A DNA stretch of 64,000 nt from an uncultured Flavobacteriaceae bacterium (lineage in GTDB: Bacteria; Bacteroidota; Bacteroidia; Flavobacteriales; Flavobacteriaceae): assembly GCA_947494695.1 (NCBI GenBank), contig CANLWB010000012.1, positions 145,040 to 209,039 of the forward strand, read 5' to 3'. Made by a program: the position numbers and the translations under genes. Positions 25,408 through 34,641 of this stretch are shown piece after piece (positions within the stretch are counted from its first letter, which is position 1; every line of letters begins with the position of its first letter). The notes beneath the pieces were generated by a model that saw only the letters and a list, made by a program, of their open reading frames with translations, did not search any database and was not told the origin of the DNA.

Positions 25408-27840
25408 TTATTTAGAGTAGGGGAGTTTGGAATATCCAATTAGAAGGGCGCCTTTTTTTGTTTTACCCAGTAGTTTACAAACAAAGTTATTGTTGTTAAT
25501 ACCGTGTCCTTGTCCGTTAAATTCTATAATTAAATCTTTCCCTTTGTTCTTAAACCCTAAGACCTGACAGCCACGACCTAAGTTAACCTCTTCTGAAGCT
25601 CCAAGTCTTAAGCTTTTTAAATCAATATCTGTTTGAGGGTTGAAATTATCTTCGGCCAATACCAATATTTTAATGGTTTTGGTGCTGGCATTAAGAGGGC
25701 GTTTATTCAGTATTTTAATCCGTTTAGGTACGGTTAACGGAATGATCATGTTTTTAGAATTATGATTGTCATTACCGTAATCGTCTTTTTTAGGAACATC
25801 AATAACTGCCACAGATAAATGTGTTGCACGACCATATGCATCCTGAATAATATGCGGGCGTTCCAGTTTATACCAATGTGTTTGAGTGCCATCCTGATAT
25901 TTGGTAAAGTCTGGTGTATAAGCCAAGCCGGGATCATATTTCCAATGAATACCATCCTTAGAGCGTAAGTAAATCGCCCGGTAATCAAGAAACGCATTAA
26001 TGATTAAATGAAATTGCACATGGTCTCGCCACATTACAGGGTCTTCATAGCGAGACTCACGGTATCGATCTGGTATGGTTTGATTTTCATTAATGATCTT
26101 AGATACGATTTTATACGGGCCTAGCAATCCATTTTCACTAATCATCATGCATCCAAATTTAGAAACAATCAGCACGCGTCCATCATCCAGTTGTACGCCC
26201 GATAAGTTTCTTAAGTACTGGTATGTTCTATCATCGTTAGGGTTTATCGTTTCCATGTCGACTTCTAAAACGCCTTTACGTTTCCATGGGCCATTCATGG
26301 ACGCCGAAGTAAATATGGTAGGTTCCCATTCAATTAGCGAGTACAGAGCGTAGGTGCCATCGTTTAATAAAATAATATCCGGGTTATGCCCTAATCCGTT
26401 TTTATAAGAATATGCGATGTCTTCCTTAACAATGTAAGGCCCTGTAGGCGTTTTTGAAACAACATGGGCAACTGTGGAATTTGGCCATTCCCAATGACCT
26501 TTAAGGCCGTTTTCGGGCCACCGCGCAACCAACATATGGTAGTCGTTATCTTTATCTTTTACCGGATGACCACCCCAGTAGGACCAATTCGGATCTTCAG
26601 CTCCATTTTCAGGATCTCGGGGAATGACTCCAGTAGCACCCCATAAATCGGATTTCAATTCATTATGTATGGGGATAGGACGGATTAAATCACTAAAGGA
26701 AGCTCCAAATACCGTTTTTGTTTTTGCTTTTATTGATTTAGAGGCGGCGCTTCGATTTCCGCTGTAATCATGGGCATAAACAACATATGATATTTCAATG
26801 CCTTTTGGCGCTAAAATGTCTTCAAACCAGCTATTTTTAATATGGTCACCTACTTTCTTATAATTAGTTCCATTTGTATCACCCCGAAAGACGGAATAGT
26901 AGGATACATCCTTTTCGTTACTTTTCGTCCAGTTTATTTTAATTTCGGTGTCGAATATTTCGGTTTTCAGGTCAATAGGAGCACCTGGTGACATGGTATC
27001 TTTTTTCTGAATTGACGTTTTATTCGATACCTCCCCATCCTTAATGCGTGTCAATATATAGGTGTAATCAATACCATTGACTGTGGTTGTGTCTAGAAAT
27101 GATTTTCCGGTAATATCCTGTATTTTAATAAAGTGTTTATCGTCTTTTGGTTTGCTATAGAGGCTGTATGTCTGCTTATCATTCCATTCAGGATCGTCCC
27201 AGCTAAGTGAAAAACCGTTAGTTTGTAATTCGGCCAGGAGCTTAATTTGTTTTTTCCGGGTATTTATAACACTAATGTTAACATAGTCCAGATATATTTT
27301 CACGTCTTTTTCAGAGTAATACCTCACGCGCACAAACGGTAATCCGGAAAGTGCATCTTCTTTACTAATAGTATAGGTGCCTTCGAAATGCTCTACGGTG
27401 TTATCTGAACCGATAAGCTTCACCTTTTTAGCTAATACACTTTCACGATTTCCAAAAACAAGACTTACCGAAATAGAAGCATCACAGATATATTCTAGAT
27501 CGGCGCCAAAACTCCATTTTAAAACGTCACCCACTTTAGGTACTTGATAGTTTGGATTTGTATCGAGAATTTTCGATTCTGCGATGCCTTCTTCATTACT
27601 ACAAAATAGAGTTCCGTAATGTAGGCCCATAGGGCTATCTCCTTTCACGGCTTTTGTGATCCAAAAGGGGGACTGACGCGCGTTTCTCCAATAATCCCAC
27701 ACGGTGTTAAAATCCCCATCATTCATGTTTTTGTAAGGATCATTTTCGCCAAGTAATACGATTTGCGCGTTTAATTGTGTATGAATAAGGAATAAAATAG
27801 AAAGGATAAAACTATAGTTTTTAAGTCTGAATGCGTTCAT
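25408..27840 (-). CDS. Secreted GH43-like five-bladed propeller glycosidase with fibronectin-type domains
   Basis: The 810-residue protein has a signal peptide ending near LNAQ. Residues about 30-195 form an N-terminal beta domain, about 210-375 look like two fibronectin type III modules (LSWDDPEWND, INWTKSNEKDVSYYSVFRG), and about 380-720 form a propeller enzyme domain. Motifs such as WGGHPVKDKDNDYHM, KGHWEWPNSTVAHV and GLGHNPDIILLNDGTYALYS resemble GH43/GH117-type clan members acting on plant or algal glycans. A C-terminal beta domain follows and no type IX sorting signal is evident. It stands alone, without a SusCD pair or other polysaccharide genes. The exact GH family and substrate were not determined. 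Confidence 0.7.
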   Translation of the reverse strand: MNAFRLKNYSFILSILFLIHTQLNAQIVLLGENDPYKNMNDGDFNTVWDYWRNARQSPFWITKAVKGDSPMGLHYGTLFCSNEEGIAESKILDTNPNYQVPKVGDVLKWSFGADLEYICDASISVSLVFGNRESVLAKKVKLIGSDNTVEHFEGTYTISKEDALSGLPFVRVRYYSEKDVKIYLDYVNISVINTRKKQIKLLAELQTNGFSLSWDDPEWNDKQTYSLYSKPKDDKHFIKIQDITGKSFLDTTTVNGIDYTYILTRIKDGEVSNKTSIQKKDTMSPGAPIDLKTEIFDTEIKINWTKSNEKDVSYYSVFRGDTNGTNYKKVGDHIKNSWFEDILAPKGIEISYVVYAHDYSGNRSAASKSIKAKTKTVFGASFSDLIRPIPIHNELKSDLWGATGVIPRDPENGAEDPNWSYWGGHPVKDKDNDYHMLVARWPENGLKGHWEWPNSTVAHVVSKTPTGPYIVKEDIAYSYKNGLGHNPDIILLNDGTYALYSLIEWEPTIFTSASMNGPWKRKGVLEVDMETINPNDDRTYQYLRNLSGVQLDDGRVLIVSKFGCMMISENGLLGPYKIVSKIINENQTIPDRYRESRYEDPVMWRDHVQFHLIINAFLDYRAIYLRSKDGIHWKYDPGLAYTPDFTKYQDGTQTHWYKLERPHIIQDAYGRATHLSVAVIDVPKKDDYGNDNHNSKNMIIPLTVPKRIKILNKRPLNASTKTIKILVLAEDNFNPQTDIDLKSLRLGASEEVNLGRGCQVLGFKNKGKDLIIEFNGQGHGINNNNFVCKLLGKTKKGALLIGYSKLPYSK

Positions 27841-27946
27841 GTAATTGTGCTATTTAATATAATGCTTTAGTAAGTTTATAATCTGATTTATCGTTATCGA
27901 TTATTGGTGTTATCAGGTTTTTACATATCTGAAGCTGCTATATGCT

Positions 27947-28417
27947 CTAGTCCCAAATTTTTGGTCTGTCGATTCCAGCCCTTCTTAAATAATCCAGCAT
28001 TTGTCCTGTATGAACAGATTCGTGATAGGCAATTCGGTTTAAATAATCTCCAAGCAACTTACTTTGTCCAACTTCCTTTCTTTCAATCCGTATGGTTTCT
28101 AAGTCAGACTCCTTTAACTGCTCAATCATGGTTATAAAATCGGTTCGGTATTTTTCTGCAAAACGGAGTTCATTTTCTAAATCAAGATACCCCAGTCCTT
28201 CCCATGGGGATTTATAGTCCCCCAGATTTCCGCGATTTTCAATGATTTTATGAAATAAGTGTTCACCTTCTAAAACATGTCTAATCATTTCAATGATAGT
28301 GAATGCCTGGTCGTCTGGTTTCCAATTTAGGTCTTCATTAGGAATACCACTCCATAATTTGATGCTACGTCTTCTAATTTCTGAAAAATTTAATAGGATA
28401 ATTTTAATGGCGTTCAT
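27947..28417 (-). CDS. DinB-like four-helix-bundle metalloprotein
   Basis: The 156-residue cytoplasmic protein fits the DinB/YfiT fold. It starts with a helix containing FSEIRRRSIKLWSGI, a metal-site His in MIRHVLEGEHLFH, and the closing metal motif YHESVHTGQMLDYLRR with two His. The three-His site is as expected for the superfamily. Members include DNA-damage-induced proteins and thiol-dependent transferases, so no specific function can be given. It is transcribed away from hsp20 and is separated by 106 bp from the propeller glycosidase gene. Confidence 0.82.
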   Translation of the reverse strand: MNAIKIILLNFSEIRRRSIKLWSGIPNEDLNWKPDDQAFTIIEMIRHVLEGEHLFHKIIENRGNLGDYKSPWEGLGYLDLENELRFAEKYRTDFITMIEQLKESDLETIRIERKEVGQSKLLGDYLNRIAYHESVHTGQMLDYLRRAGIDRPKIWD

Positions 28418-28749
28418 TTGAGATATTTCTGCTAGTTTACGTCCAAATGTAAAGGTTTTAGGCTGTAATTCCTATACACAGACATAAGGGGAGTTGGTTG
28501 CTTTTGAAGGGAAAAAGGAATATTTTTAATGACGTTTTGTCATGTTGTTTTTGTTTATAGCTGACATTTTTTCATACTATTAAGCGAAATATGATCAAAA
28601 TTGACACGTAAATGTGAACAATTCGTTAAAAAAAGCTTATAAAATCTGCCATTTTAATTTCTGGTATTTTGTTTGTCTTAAGATAGACAGATAGATTAAA
28701 ACAAGGTATAAATTAAAACATACGTGTCTAACTTTTAACATTTATTATT
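28418..28749. promoter_or_regulatory. Divergent intergenic region upstream of hsp20
   Basis: This 332-bp gap separates the divergent DinB-like and hsp20 genes and must hold their promoters. No CIRCE element is visible. The only clear symmetry is ATGAC-GTTTT-GTCAT at 28529-28543, a small inverted repeat that might be a repressor site. No ORF or RNA gene was recognised. Confidence 0.35.
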
Positions 28750-29232
28750 ATGAGCAGTTTACCAATATTATTGAAAAACGGAAGTTTGATTAAAAATAGA
28801 AATAGAACTTTGTCAAGTTTTCCATCATTGTCTACATGGCTAGATGATTTATTTGTGGATGAATTTCCATCGTTTGCCTCTTCAGGTATTAACACAGGGG
28901 TATCGTTACCCAAAGTGAACGTTAAAGAAACCGATGGAGCCTTTGAGGTCGAACTGGCCGTCCCAGGAATGAATAAATCCGACTTCCAAATTAATATAGA
29001 CGACAATGTACTTTCTATTTCAACAGAAAAAAAAGATAGCAAAGAAGAGAAAAGCGATCATTATACGCGCAGGGAGTTTGGTTACGCATCTTTTAAAAGA
29101 GCATTTACCTTGCCTGATACGGTAGATGAGAGTGAAATCAAGGCCAGTTATAATGATGGTATTTTAGGTATTAAAATCCCTAAAAAACCGGAGTCTAAAC
29201 CACAGGAAAAAAGAACCATAGAAATTTCATAA
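28750..29232 (+). CDS. Hsp20/alpha-crystallin small heat-shock protein
   Basis: This ATP-independent holdase chaperone binds unfolding proteins and is usually heat-induced. The 160-residue protein has a variable N-terminus and then an alpha-crystallin domain at about residues 50-145. The domain has PKVNVKETDGAFEVELAVPGM, the NVLSISTEKK strand, and the closing A-x-x-x-n-G-I/V-L motif as KASYNDGILGIKIPKK. The C-terminal extension KRTIEIS contains an I-x-I-type motif used for oligomer assembly. It is monocistronic and followed by a strong terminator at 29268-29299. Confidence 0.94.
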   Translation: MSSLPILLKNGSLIKNRNRTLSSFPSLSTWLDDLFVDEFPSFASSGINTGVSLPKVNVKETDGAFEVELAVPGMNKSDFQINIDDNVLSISTEKKDSKEEKSDHYTRREFGYASFKRAFTLPDTVDESEIKASYNDGILGIKIPKKPESKPQEKRTIEIS

Positions 29233-29267
29233 TTAGTTTTTAGATGAAACTGGTTTAGGCCAGTTCT

Positions 29268-29299
29268 AAAAAAGAGACAAAATAGTTTGTCTCTTTTTT
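29268..29299 (+). terminator. Rho-independent terminator after hsp20
   Basis: A perfect 14-bp stem pairs AAAAAAGAGACAAA (29268-29281) with TTTGTCTCTTTTTT (29286-29299) around the loop ATAG, and a U-run follows. It lies 36 bp after the hsp20 stop. A smaller hairpin AACTGG/CCAGTT precedes it. Confidence 0.9.
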
Positions 29300-29392
29300 T
29301 TGTTTTAAGGTGTTTGAATGTTTTAGAGCGTCCAAAACATATGAAACGGATAGAGCGTCTGTTAAGTCGAATGGTGTCGACAACATATTTAA

Positions 29393-29635
29393 ATGATATT
29401 TCCAGGACACAATTTATTAGTTTGGGAAGAACGGCATAAAGAAATGCTTATCGCATGGGGTTTGATTGATTTTTCCATCGTTATGGAAGACAGTACGAGG
29501 TAACAGATTCGGTTTTTACTAAGTGATTTTTCCTATTTGCAAGAACCTCTAGATGTCGCTATTATGAAGGTTGATATTCTTAACAACACCATAGATTCTT
29601 GCTTCAAGCCTTTTCCTTTCCGCTTCATGCGATAA
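29393..29635 (+). pseudogene. Possible broken small ORF of unknown origin
   Basis: A frame starting ATG at 29393 reads MIFPGHNLLVWEERHKEML onward for 36 codons to TAA (29501-29503). It continues in the same frame for 43 more codons (FLLSDFSYLQEPLDVAIMK) to the stop at 29633. An open frame with a single internal stop, in a 470-bp gap beside the NRPS debris, suggests a decayed gene. I do not recognise the protein. It could also be chance, because both halves are short. The rest of 29300-29770 shows nothing. Confidence 0.3.
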
Positions 29636-29770
29636 TAACAAAGAACAAAAATTTCAATGCCTCTGCAATTAGAGTCATATATTTTGTGTTTGATAAAACT
29701 AGAACGGGAAAATAATGATTGATGATATTGGTTTTACAAGAAATTTAAGCCTCTAGAGATTTACCGTTTT

Positions 29771-30478
29771 TTATAGGATAATAAGATCGTTCACAGCCCC
29801 CTTAATTGATACCGCTCCAATATAATCTTTATTGGGGGTAAAAGAAAAAAGTTTCCAGTCTTTCGCTTCTCTCTTATCCCACTTTGTTTCTAAAAGATTT
29901 GCATGGTTGTTTGAATCTATAGATACCGAAAAGGCATTCAATGGAAATGACAGGCCCTGTGATTTAGCTTTTATAAAAGCCTCTTTACGGGTCCAGCACC
30001 TATAAAACCCTTCGATGTGCTTTTTTTTAGGGAATGCTTTCAGTGTCTTGATTTCAAGTTCCGAAAAGTAATTTACGGCAATATCCATAACATCGAAATC
30101 AGTTTTAATATGTTCAATATCCACACCAATGTCATGATCCTTTACAAAACCTATAATGGCCATGTCTCCAGAATGTGATACGTTAAATTTTAGATACGAC
30201 TTAAAGCTATATTCAGGTTTGCCATATTCACCGTAGGTAAAGGCAATATCGTCTATAGGTCGATCCAGATAAAGTGCACTTAACTGTCTTAATGCTCCAC
30301 GTGAGATAATACTTTGATTTTTGTCTTTTTCGAAATGAAACTTTGAGGCCTTAATCTTTTCATCGTCCGAGAGAAGCGCATAATAATTGGGGACGTGTTC
30401 TGTGTGCTCTCTAAAACTTAAACACCATACATGTACCTGTTTGCTTTGTAGTGGTTTGTGTCTATCTTTAAAGCGCAT
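29771..30478 (-). CDS. Sfp-type 4'-phosphopantetheinyl transferase
   Basis: This enzyme attaches 4'-phosphopantetheine from CoA to carrier-protein serines. The 235-residue length and pseudo-dimeric layout fit the Sfp/Gsp group. The signatures are LKFNVSHSGD near residue 97, GVDIEHI with Mg ligands Asp120 and Glu122, and CWTRKEAFIKAKSQGLSFPL near residue 161, where Glu166 is the third metal ligand. All catalytic residues are present. It overlaps the upstream condensation-domain fragment by 11 bp, implying they once formed one NRPS operon. The nearby carrier domain has lost its serine, so this PPTase either serves another synthase or is on the way to loss. Confidence 0.93.
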   Translation of the reverse strand: MRFKDRHKPLQSKQVHVWCLSFREHTEHVPNYYALLSDDEKIKASKFHFEKDKNQSIISRGALRQLSALYLDRPIDDIAFTYGEYGKPEYSFKSYLKFNVSHSGDMAIIGFVKDHDIGVDIEHIKTDFDVMDIAVNYFSELEIKTLKAFPKKKHIEGFYRCWTRKEAFIKAKSQGLSFPLNAFSVSIDSNNHANLLETKWDKREAKDWKLFSFTPNKDYIGAVSIKGAVNDLIIL

Positions 30479-31061
30479 AGCTAGTTAAATATGATTTATA
30501 GGAGGGACGTTTAGGAGGGGAAGGCTCTTTTTTTTGTATTAAAGCATCATAAATACTAAAAACATCTTTTAAGATGATACTTGAAGACCATCCATCAAGT
30601 AGCGGGTGATGGCAGCTCCATACCGGGTAAAACGATTCTTTTTCAGTTTGTAAGATGTGAATATTGGTTAAGGGGGATTTTTTAAAATTCAGACCTTTAG
30701 TTTTGAGGTCTTTTTTATACGCATTTGGCGCTTCTAAACAAGCTGTCTCATTAAGGTTTGTCCGGTTTTTGACAATCCAATTCACAGTCCTCTGTGGCCT
30801 AACTAACTGTACAGGTTTTTTTAGGTCTTCCCAATGCACCGATGTGCGCAGTACCGCATGTCTTTGAAGAACATGTTCCCAGGACTGTTTGAGTAGATTC
30901 AAATCCAGGCCACCTTCAATAACACATTGAATATTTAGAAAACCCTGGTCGTCTTCTGTCATTACATGATAGAGAAGAATGCCTTCATGTATGGTGTTCA
31001 ATGGGTAATTCGCCTCGACTTTTTGTTTGTCTGCAGCTCTTGCATTCATGATCTTATACAA
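30468..31061 (-). CDS. Truncated NRPS condensation-domain fragment (N-terminal half)
   Basis: The 197 residues correspond to the N-terminal half of a nonribosomal peptide condensation domain, normally about 450 residues. It starts with YPLNTIHEGILLYHVM, then VLQRHAVLRTSVHW, and carries the catalytic HHxxxDG motif as H151-H152-PLLDG-WS. The reading stops after PSYKSYLTSYAL, where the C-terminal half should follow. That half appears on the opposite strand from about 31142. The coding sequence overlaps the PPTase start by 11 bp. An intact catalytic motif in half a domain suggests a recent break, and independent function is unlikely. Confidence 0.75.
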   Translation of the reverse strand: MYKIMNARAADKQKVEANYPLNTIHEGILLYHVMTEDDQGFLNIQCVIEGGLDLNLLKQSWEHVLQRHAVLRTSVHWEDLKKPVQLVRPQRTVNWIVKNRTNLNETACLEAPNAYKKDLKTKGLNFKKSPLTNIHILQTEKESFYPVWSCHHPLLDGWSSSIILKDVFSIYDALIQKKEPSPPKRPSYKSYLTSYAL

Positions 31062-31141
31062 TTTTTAATAAGCAAGATACTATTTGTTTTGTAAATAGGA
31101 AGGCAATTGTTTGCCTGTGTATTGCTTATATACCTTCTGGC

Positions 31142-32372
31142 TTTTCAAATTTTTCAGGATTTAAGACGGATGTGGAATGGATTCATCCTAATCATGCCGA
31201 TTCAGATTATCTTTTACGTTTTCATATCTGTGATTTTAACCAAAGTGGAAATTTAAAGATGGTTTTCGATTTTAATGAGAACACCGTCGGTTCTAACAAA
31301 CTAAAATCTACGTCGCACCATTTTAAAGCCATTTTTAATGCGTTTCTAAAGGATTTTAATCACCCCATTGTTAAACCAAATATGATAACTGAAAGGGAAA
31401 CTATCATATTTAAGTCTCCTATTGAAACGTCGTGATAAGGCTTGCACCGCGCTAGAGCTGTTTAGGGACGACAAACTGGATGTGAAAAAAATAACGATAC
31501 CATCCTGGAAGTGCGTAAATTTTATCACAAGGAACCCGATGCTGTAAAAGAATTGTTAGATGTTTCGGCATTTGAAAAATGATACAGTCTTTGATAAAGT
31601 ACAGTTTATAGATTGTTATAGGTATTCAAATGTGAGTTTGTCTGAGATGCTTCGGTTTTTAGAAGAAAAGGTAGGGTGGGTGAGGCCTGCAGGCACAGGG
31701 AGGTCAACGAACTGCTTAATAAATCAGGTTTGTGTTTACGTTCATAAAAAGGAAAATGGATATAGTAATTATTCGTTTCCTTGCAGTTGGAATGTAAGAT
31801 TGGAATATAAAACCCGTGAAGAAACCTTAAAAGAAACAAACGAATACATTCACGAGTCCGAAGTTAAGCGCATTATGAAAGAGATAGGGTATGAAGAACC
31901 CGATTTATTTGAAGATGAAAAAAGGTTAGTTGCTTGCTGTTCTGGTGATTCATCGCTTACTGTAAAATAGTTAAGAGGGTGTCTTGTAAAGAAGGTGCCA
32001 TCTTATATGATTCCTGTAACCTTTGAATATTAGGAAGAAATCCCCTTGACGAAAAACGGTAAGGTAGATAAGAAAATGTTAAAAAATCATGTTTTAAAAA
32101 CCAAAAAAGAAGAAACGTCGTATGTTGCACAAAGAGATGGTATAGAAGCTTTGGTAGAACGTATTTGGAAAGATGTTTTAAGACTAAATAAAATTGGAGT
32201 ATACGACAATTTTGTATCCTTAGGGAGGGGGGAGGCTCTTGCAGCCATTCGAGTAACCTCCTGAATTAACGAAGAATTGAAAATGACAATTCCTTTAGAT
32301 AAAGTATTTGATTTACCAACCATAGAATCTTATGCTAGCCATATAGAGCAAACTATTCTAGAATTACTTTAA
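31142..32372 (+). pseudogene. Decayed nonribosomal peptide synthetase (condensation C-half, PP-loop-like, adenylation C-terminus, carrier)
   Basis: Consecutive plus-strand fragments form one ruined NRPS. From 31142 to 31435 there is a condensation C-terminal half (TDVEWIHPNHADSDYLLRF). From about 31440 to 31900 there is a PP-loop-like segment (FYHKEPDAVKELLDVSAFEK, then GRSTNCLINQV and WNVRLEYKTREETL). From 31910 comes an adenylation C-terminal subdomain (RLVACCSGDSS, VPSYMIP, IPLTKNGKVDKK), and from 32110 a carrier domain. Breaks seen are a frame change at an A-run near 31575 and in-frame stops at 31968, 32031 and 32262; the last is TGA where CGA (Arg) would fit the SRINEEL motif. The carrier serine motif, normally LGGHSL, reads LGRGEAL, so the pantetheine site is lost. 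It ends 10 bp before the TonB receptor gene. Confidence 0.8.
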
Positions 32373-32382
32373 AAAAAATATT

Positions 32383-34641
32383 ATGGGAAAAATGACTCTT
32401 AAAAAATTTAATCTAAAATGTATTTTCGTCCTTAAACTGATGCTGTTCTATGGGGTTTTACAGGCTCACGATTTAAACGGTCTTATATTAGACGAAAGCA
32501 ATATTCCATTGCAAAGCGTTAGTGTATATAATAAAACAACTGGAGCCTATACATATACTAATGTTTCTGGTTATTTCGAGCTTGATGATCTTTCGGTTAA
32601 TGATATTATTTATTTTTCAAGTTTAGGGTATGAGAAACATGAGCTTGTAATTAATGAAACGCATCTGGATAGTACTGTTAATATAGAGTTGAAGATTTCA
32701 TCGGCATCCCTAGATCAGGTTATCATAGTCTCTAAAGTTAATGCCTTAAGTAATTTTGTTAATGTCGATTTAAAAACGAGTCCTGTGAAGTCTTCTCAGG
32801 AAATATTAAGAAAAGTTCCTGGGTTGATAATCGGTCAGCATGCGGGGGGAGGAAAAGCAGAACAGATTTTTTTAAGGGGATTCGATATAGATCACGGTAC
32901 AGACATTTCTATAGATGTTGATGGTATGCCCGTTAATATGGTGTCTCACGCGCACGGACAAGGCTATGCCGATATGCATTTTATTATTCCAGAAACCATA
33001 GATAATTTAGATTTTGGAAAGGGAACCTATTATGCCAATAAAGGGAATTTTAATACAGCGGGCTACATCGATATACAAACTAAAAAGTCAATCGATAAAA
33101 ATATGATGTCTTTAGAGGCAGGTCAGTTTAATGCACTTCGGGCCTTAAGTATGATTAAGATTGTTGATGAAACAAATAGTAACGCCTATATAGCCAGTGA
33201 AATGGTATTAAGTGATGGTGTTTTCGAGTCGCCTCAAAACTTTAATCGGTTAAATATCATGGGGCGTTACAATTATAATAATTATAAGGATCAGGAACTT
33301 AATTTGACGGTTTCACATTTTCAAAGTAAATGGGACGCTTCGGGGCAAATACCAGAAAGAGCAGTTAGTCAAGGAGTAATTGGACGGTTTGGAGCTATTG
33401 ATGATACCGAGGGCGGAAATACCAGCAGAACAAACTTATGGATGAACCATAACAAACAACTGGATGAACATTCGTCAATAAAATCATCTGCCTATATATC
33501 AAAATATGATTTTGAATTGTTTTCAAACTTTACATTCTTTTTAGAAGATCCTATCAATGGAGATCAAATTCAACAAAAAGAAGATAGAACCATTATGGGA
33601 GCAAAAACAGATTTTGAGCATTCATTTCACCTTAAGGATCATGGCGAACAGTTAAAATATAATTTAGGTGTCGGTTTTAGATACGACGATGTGAACGATG
33701 TACAATTATCCAGAACGTTAAATAGACAAACTATTTTAGAACGTTTGGCATTTGGAAATGTCGATGAACTTAATGGGTTTGCCTATGCGCATCTTACTTA
33801 TAAAAAAGATAAATGGACATTTAACCCGGGATTGCGTTTAGATTATTTCTCTTTCGATTATGAAAATTTATTAACCACGACTTACGATAATAAGAGTGAG
33901 GATAAATTTTTGCTAAGTCCAAAACTGAACATTATTTATGCCGCCTCACCAAAAACGCAGTTGTTCGTAAAAACGGGTTTGGGATATCACTCTAACGATT
34001 CTCGAGTGGTAACGGCTAATAGTGGTAAGAAAGTTTTACCAACAGCTTTTGGGGCCGATTTAGGAACGATTATGAAACCTATAGATAGATTAGTTATAAA
34101 TGCATCGCTATGGAGTTTATTTCTGCAGCAGGAATTTGTTTATGTCGGTGATGCTGGTATTGTGGAGCCAAGTGGAAAAACGGCTCGATATGGTGTTGAT
34201 TTAGGGTTACGTTATCAAATTACTGACGGATTATTTTTTAATACCGATATTAATTATGCTCATGCGAGATCAACCGAAGAGCCAAAAGGGCAAGATTATA
34301 TACCATTGGCGCTAGACCTAACATCTTCTGGAGGGTTGAGTTTTAGAGATCTTGGAAAGTTTTCCGGAGGCTTTAATTATCGTTATATAAAAGACAGACC
34401 TGCTAATGAAGATAATTCTATTGTAGCTGAAGGATATTTTATAACAGATCTCAATGTAAACTTCAATCATAAAAATTGGACGCTTGGCATTGTCATTGAA
34501 AATCTATTTGATAGTGAATGGAATGAAACTCAATTTGCCACCGAAAGTAGATTGTTAAATGAGGTTGATGCTACCGAAGAAATTCATTTTACGCCAGGAA
34601 GTCCGTTTTTCTTTCGAGGAAAGTTATCTGTTATCTTTTAG
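32383..34641 (+). CDS. TonB-dependent outer-membrane receptor
   Basis: This is a ligand-gated outer-membrane transporter of 752 residues. A signal peptide ends near LQAHD, a carboxypeptidase-D-like domain at about residues 30-105 follows (LNGLILDESNIPLQSVSVYN), then a plug domain (about 125-235). The remainder is a 22-strand barrel ending in an aromatic C-terminal residue (LSVIF). The plug has LRKVPGLIIGQHAGGGKAE and IFLRGFDIDHGTDISIDVDG, and a His-rich NMVSHAHGQGYADMH loop is characteristic of one receptor subfamily. It is directly downstream of the decayed NRPS in the same direction, so it may once have imported that peptide's metal complex. Substrate is otherwise unknown. Confidence 0.9.
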   Translation: MGKMTLKKFNLKCIFVLKLMLFYGVLQAHDLNGLILDESNIPLQSVSVYNKTTGAYTYTNVSGYFELDDLSVNDIIYFSSLGYEKHELVINETHLDSTVNIELKISSASLDQVIIVSKVNALSNFVNVDLKTSPVKSSQEILRKVPGLIIGQHAGGGKAEQIFLRGFDIDHGTDISIDVDGMPVNMVSHAHGQGYADMHFIIPETIDNLDFGKGTYYANKGNFNTAGYIDIQTKKSIDKNMMSLEAGQFNALRALSMIKIVDETNSNAYIASEMVLSDGVFESPQNFNRLNIMGRYNYNNYKDQELNLTVSHFQSKWDASGQIPERAVSQGVIGRFGAIDDTEGGNTSRTNLWMNHNKQLDEHSSIKSSAYISKYDFELFSNFTFFLEDPINGDQIQQKEDRTIMGAKTDFEHSFHLKDHGEQLKYNLGVGFRYDDVNDVQLSRTLNRQTILERLAFGNVDELNGFAYAHLTYKKDKWTFNPGLRLDYFSFDYENLLTTTYDNKSEDKFLLSPKLNIIYAASPKTQLFVKTGLGYHSNDSRVVTANSGKKVLPTAFGADLGTIMKPIDRLVINASLWSLFLQQEFVYVGDAGIVEPSGKTARYGVDLGLRYQITDGLFFNTDINYAHARSTEEPKGQDYIPLALDLTSSGGLSFRDLGKFSGGFNYRYIKDRPANEDNSIVAEGYFITDLNVNFNHKNWTLGIVIENLFDSEWNETQFATESRLLNEVDATEEIHFTPGSPFFFRGKLSVIF

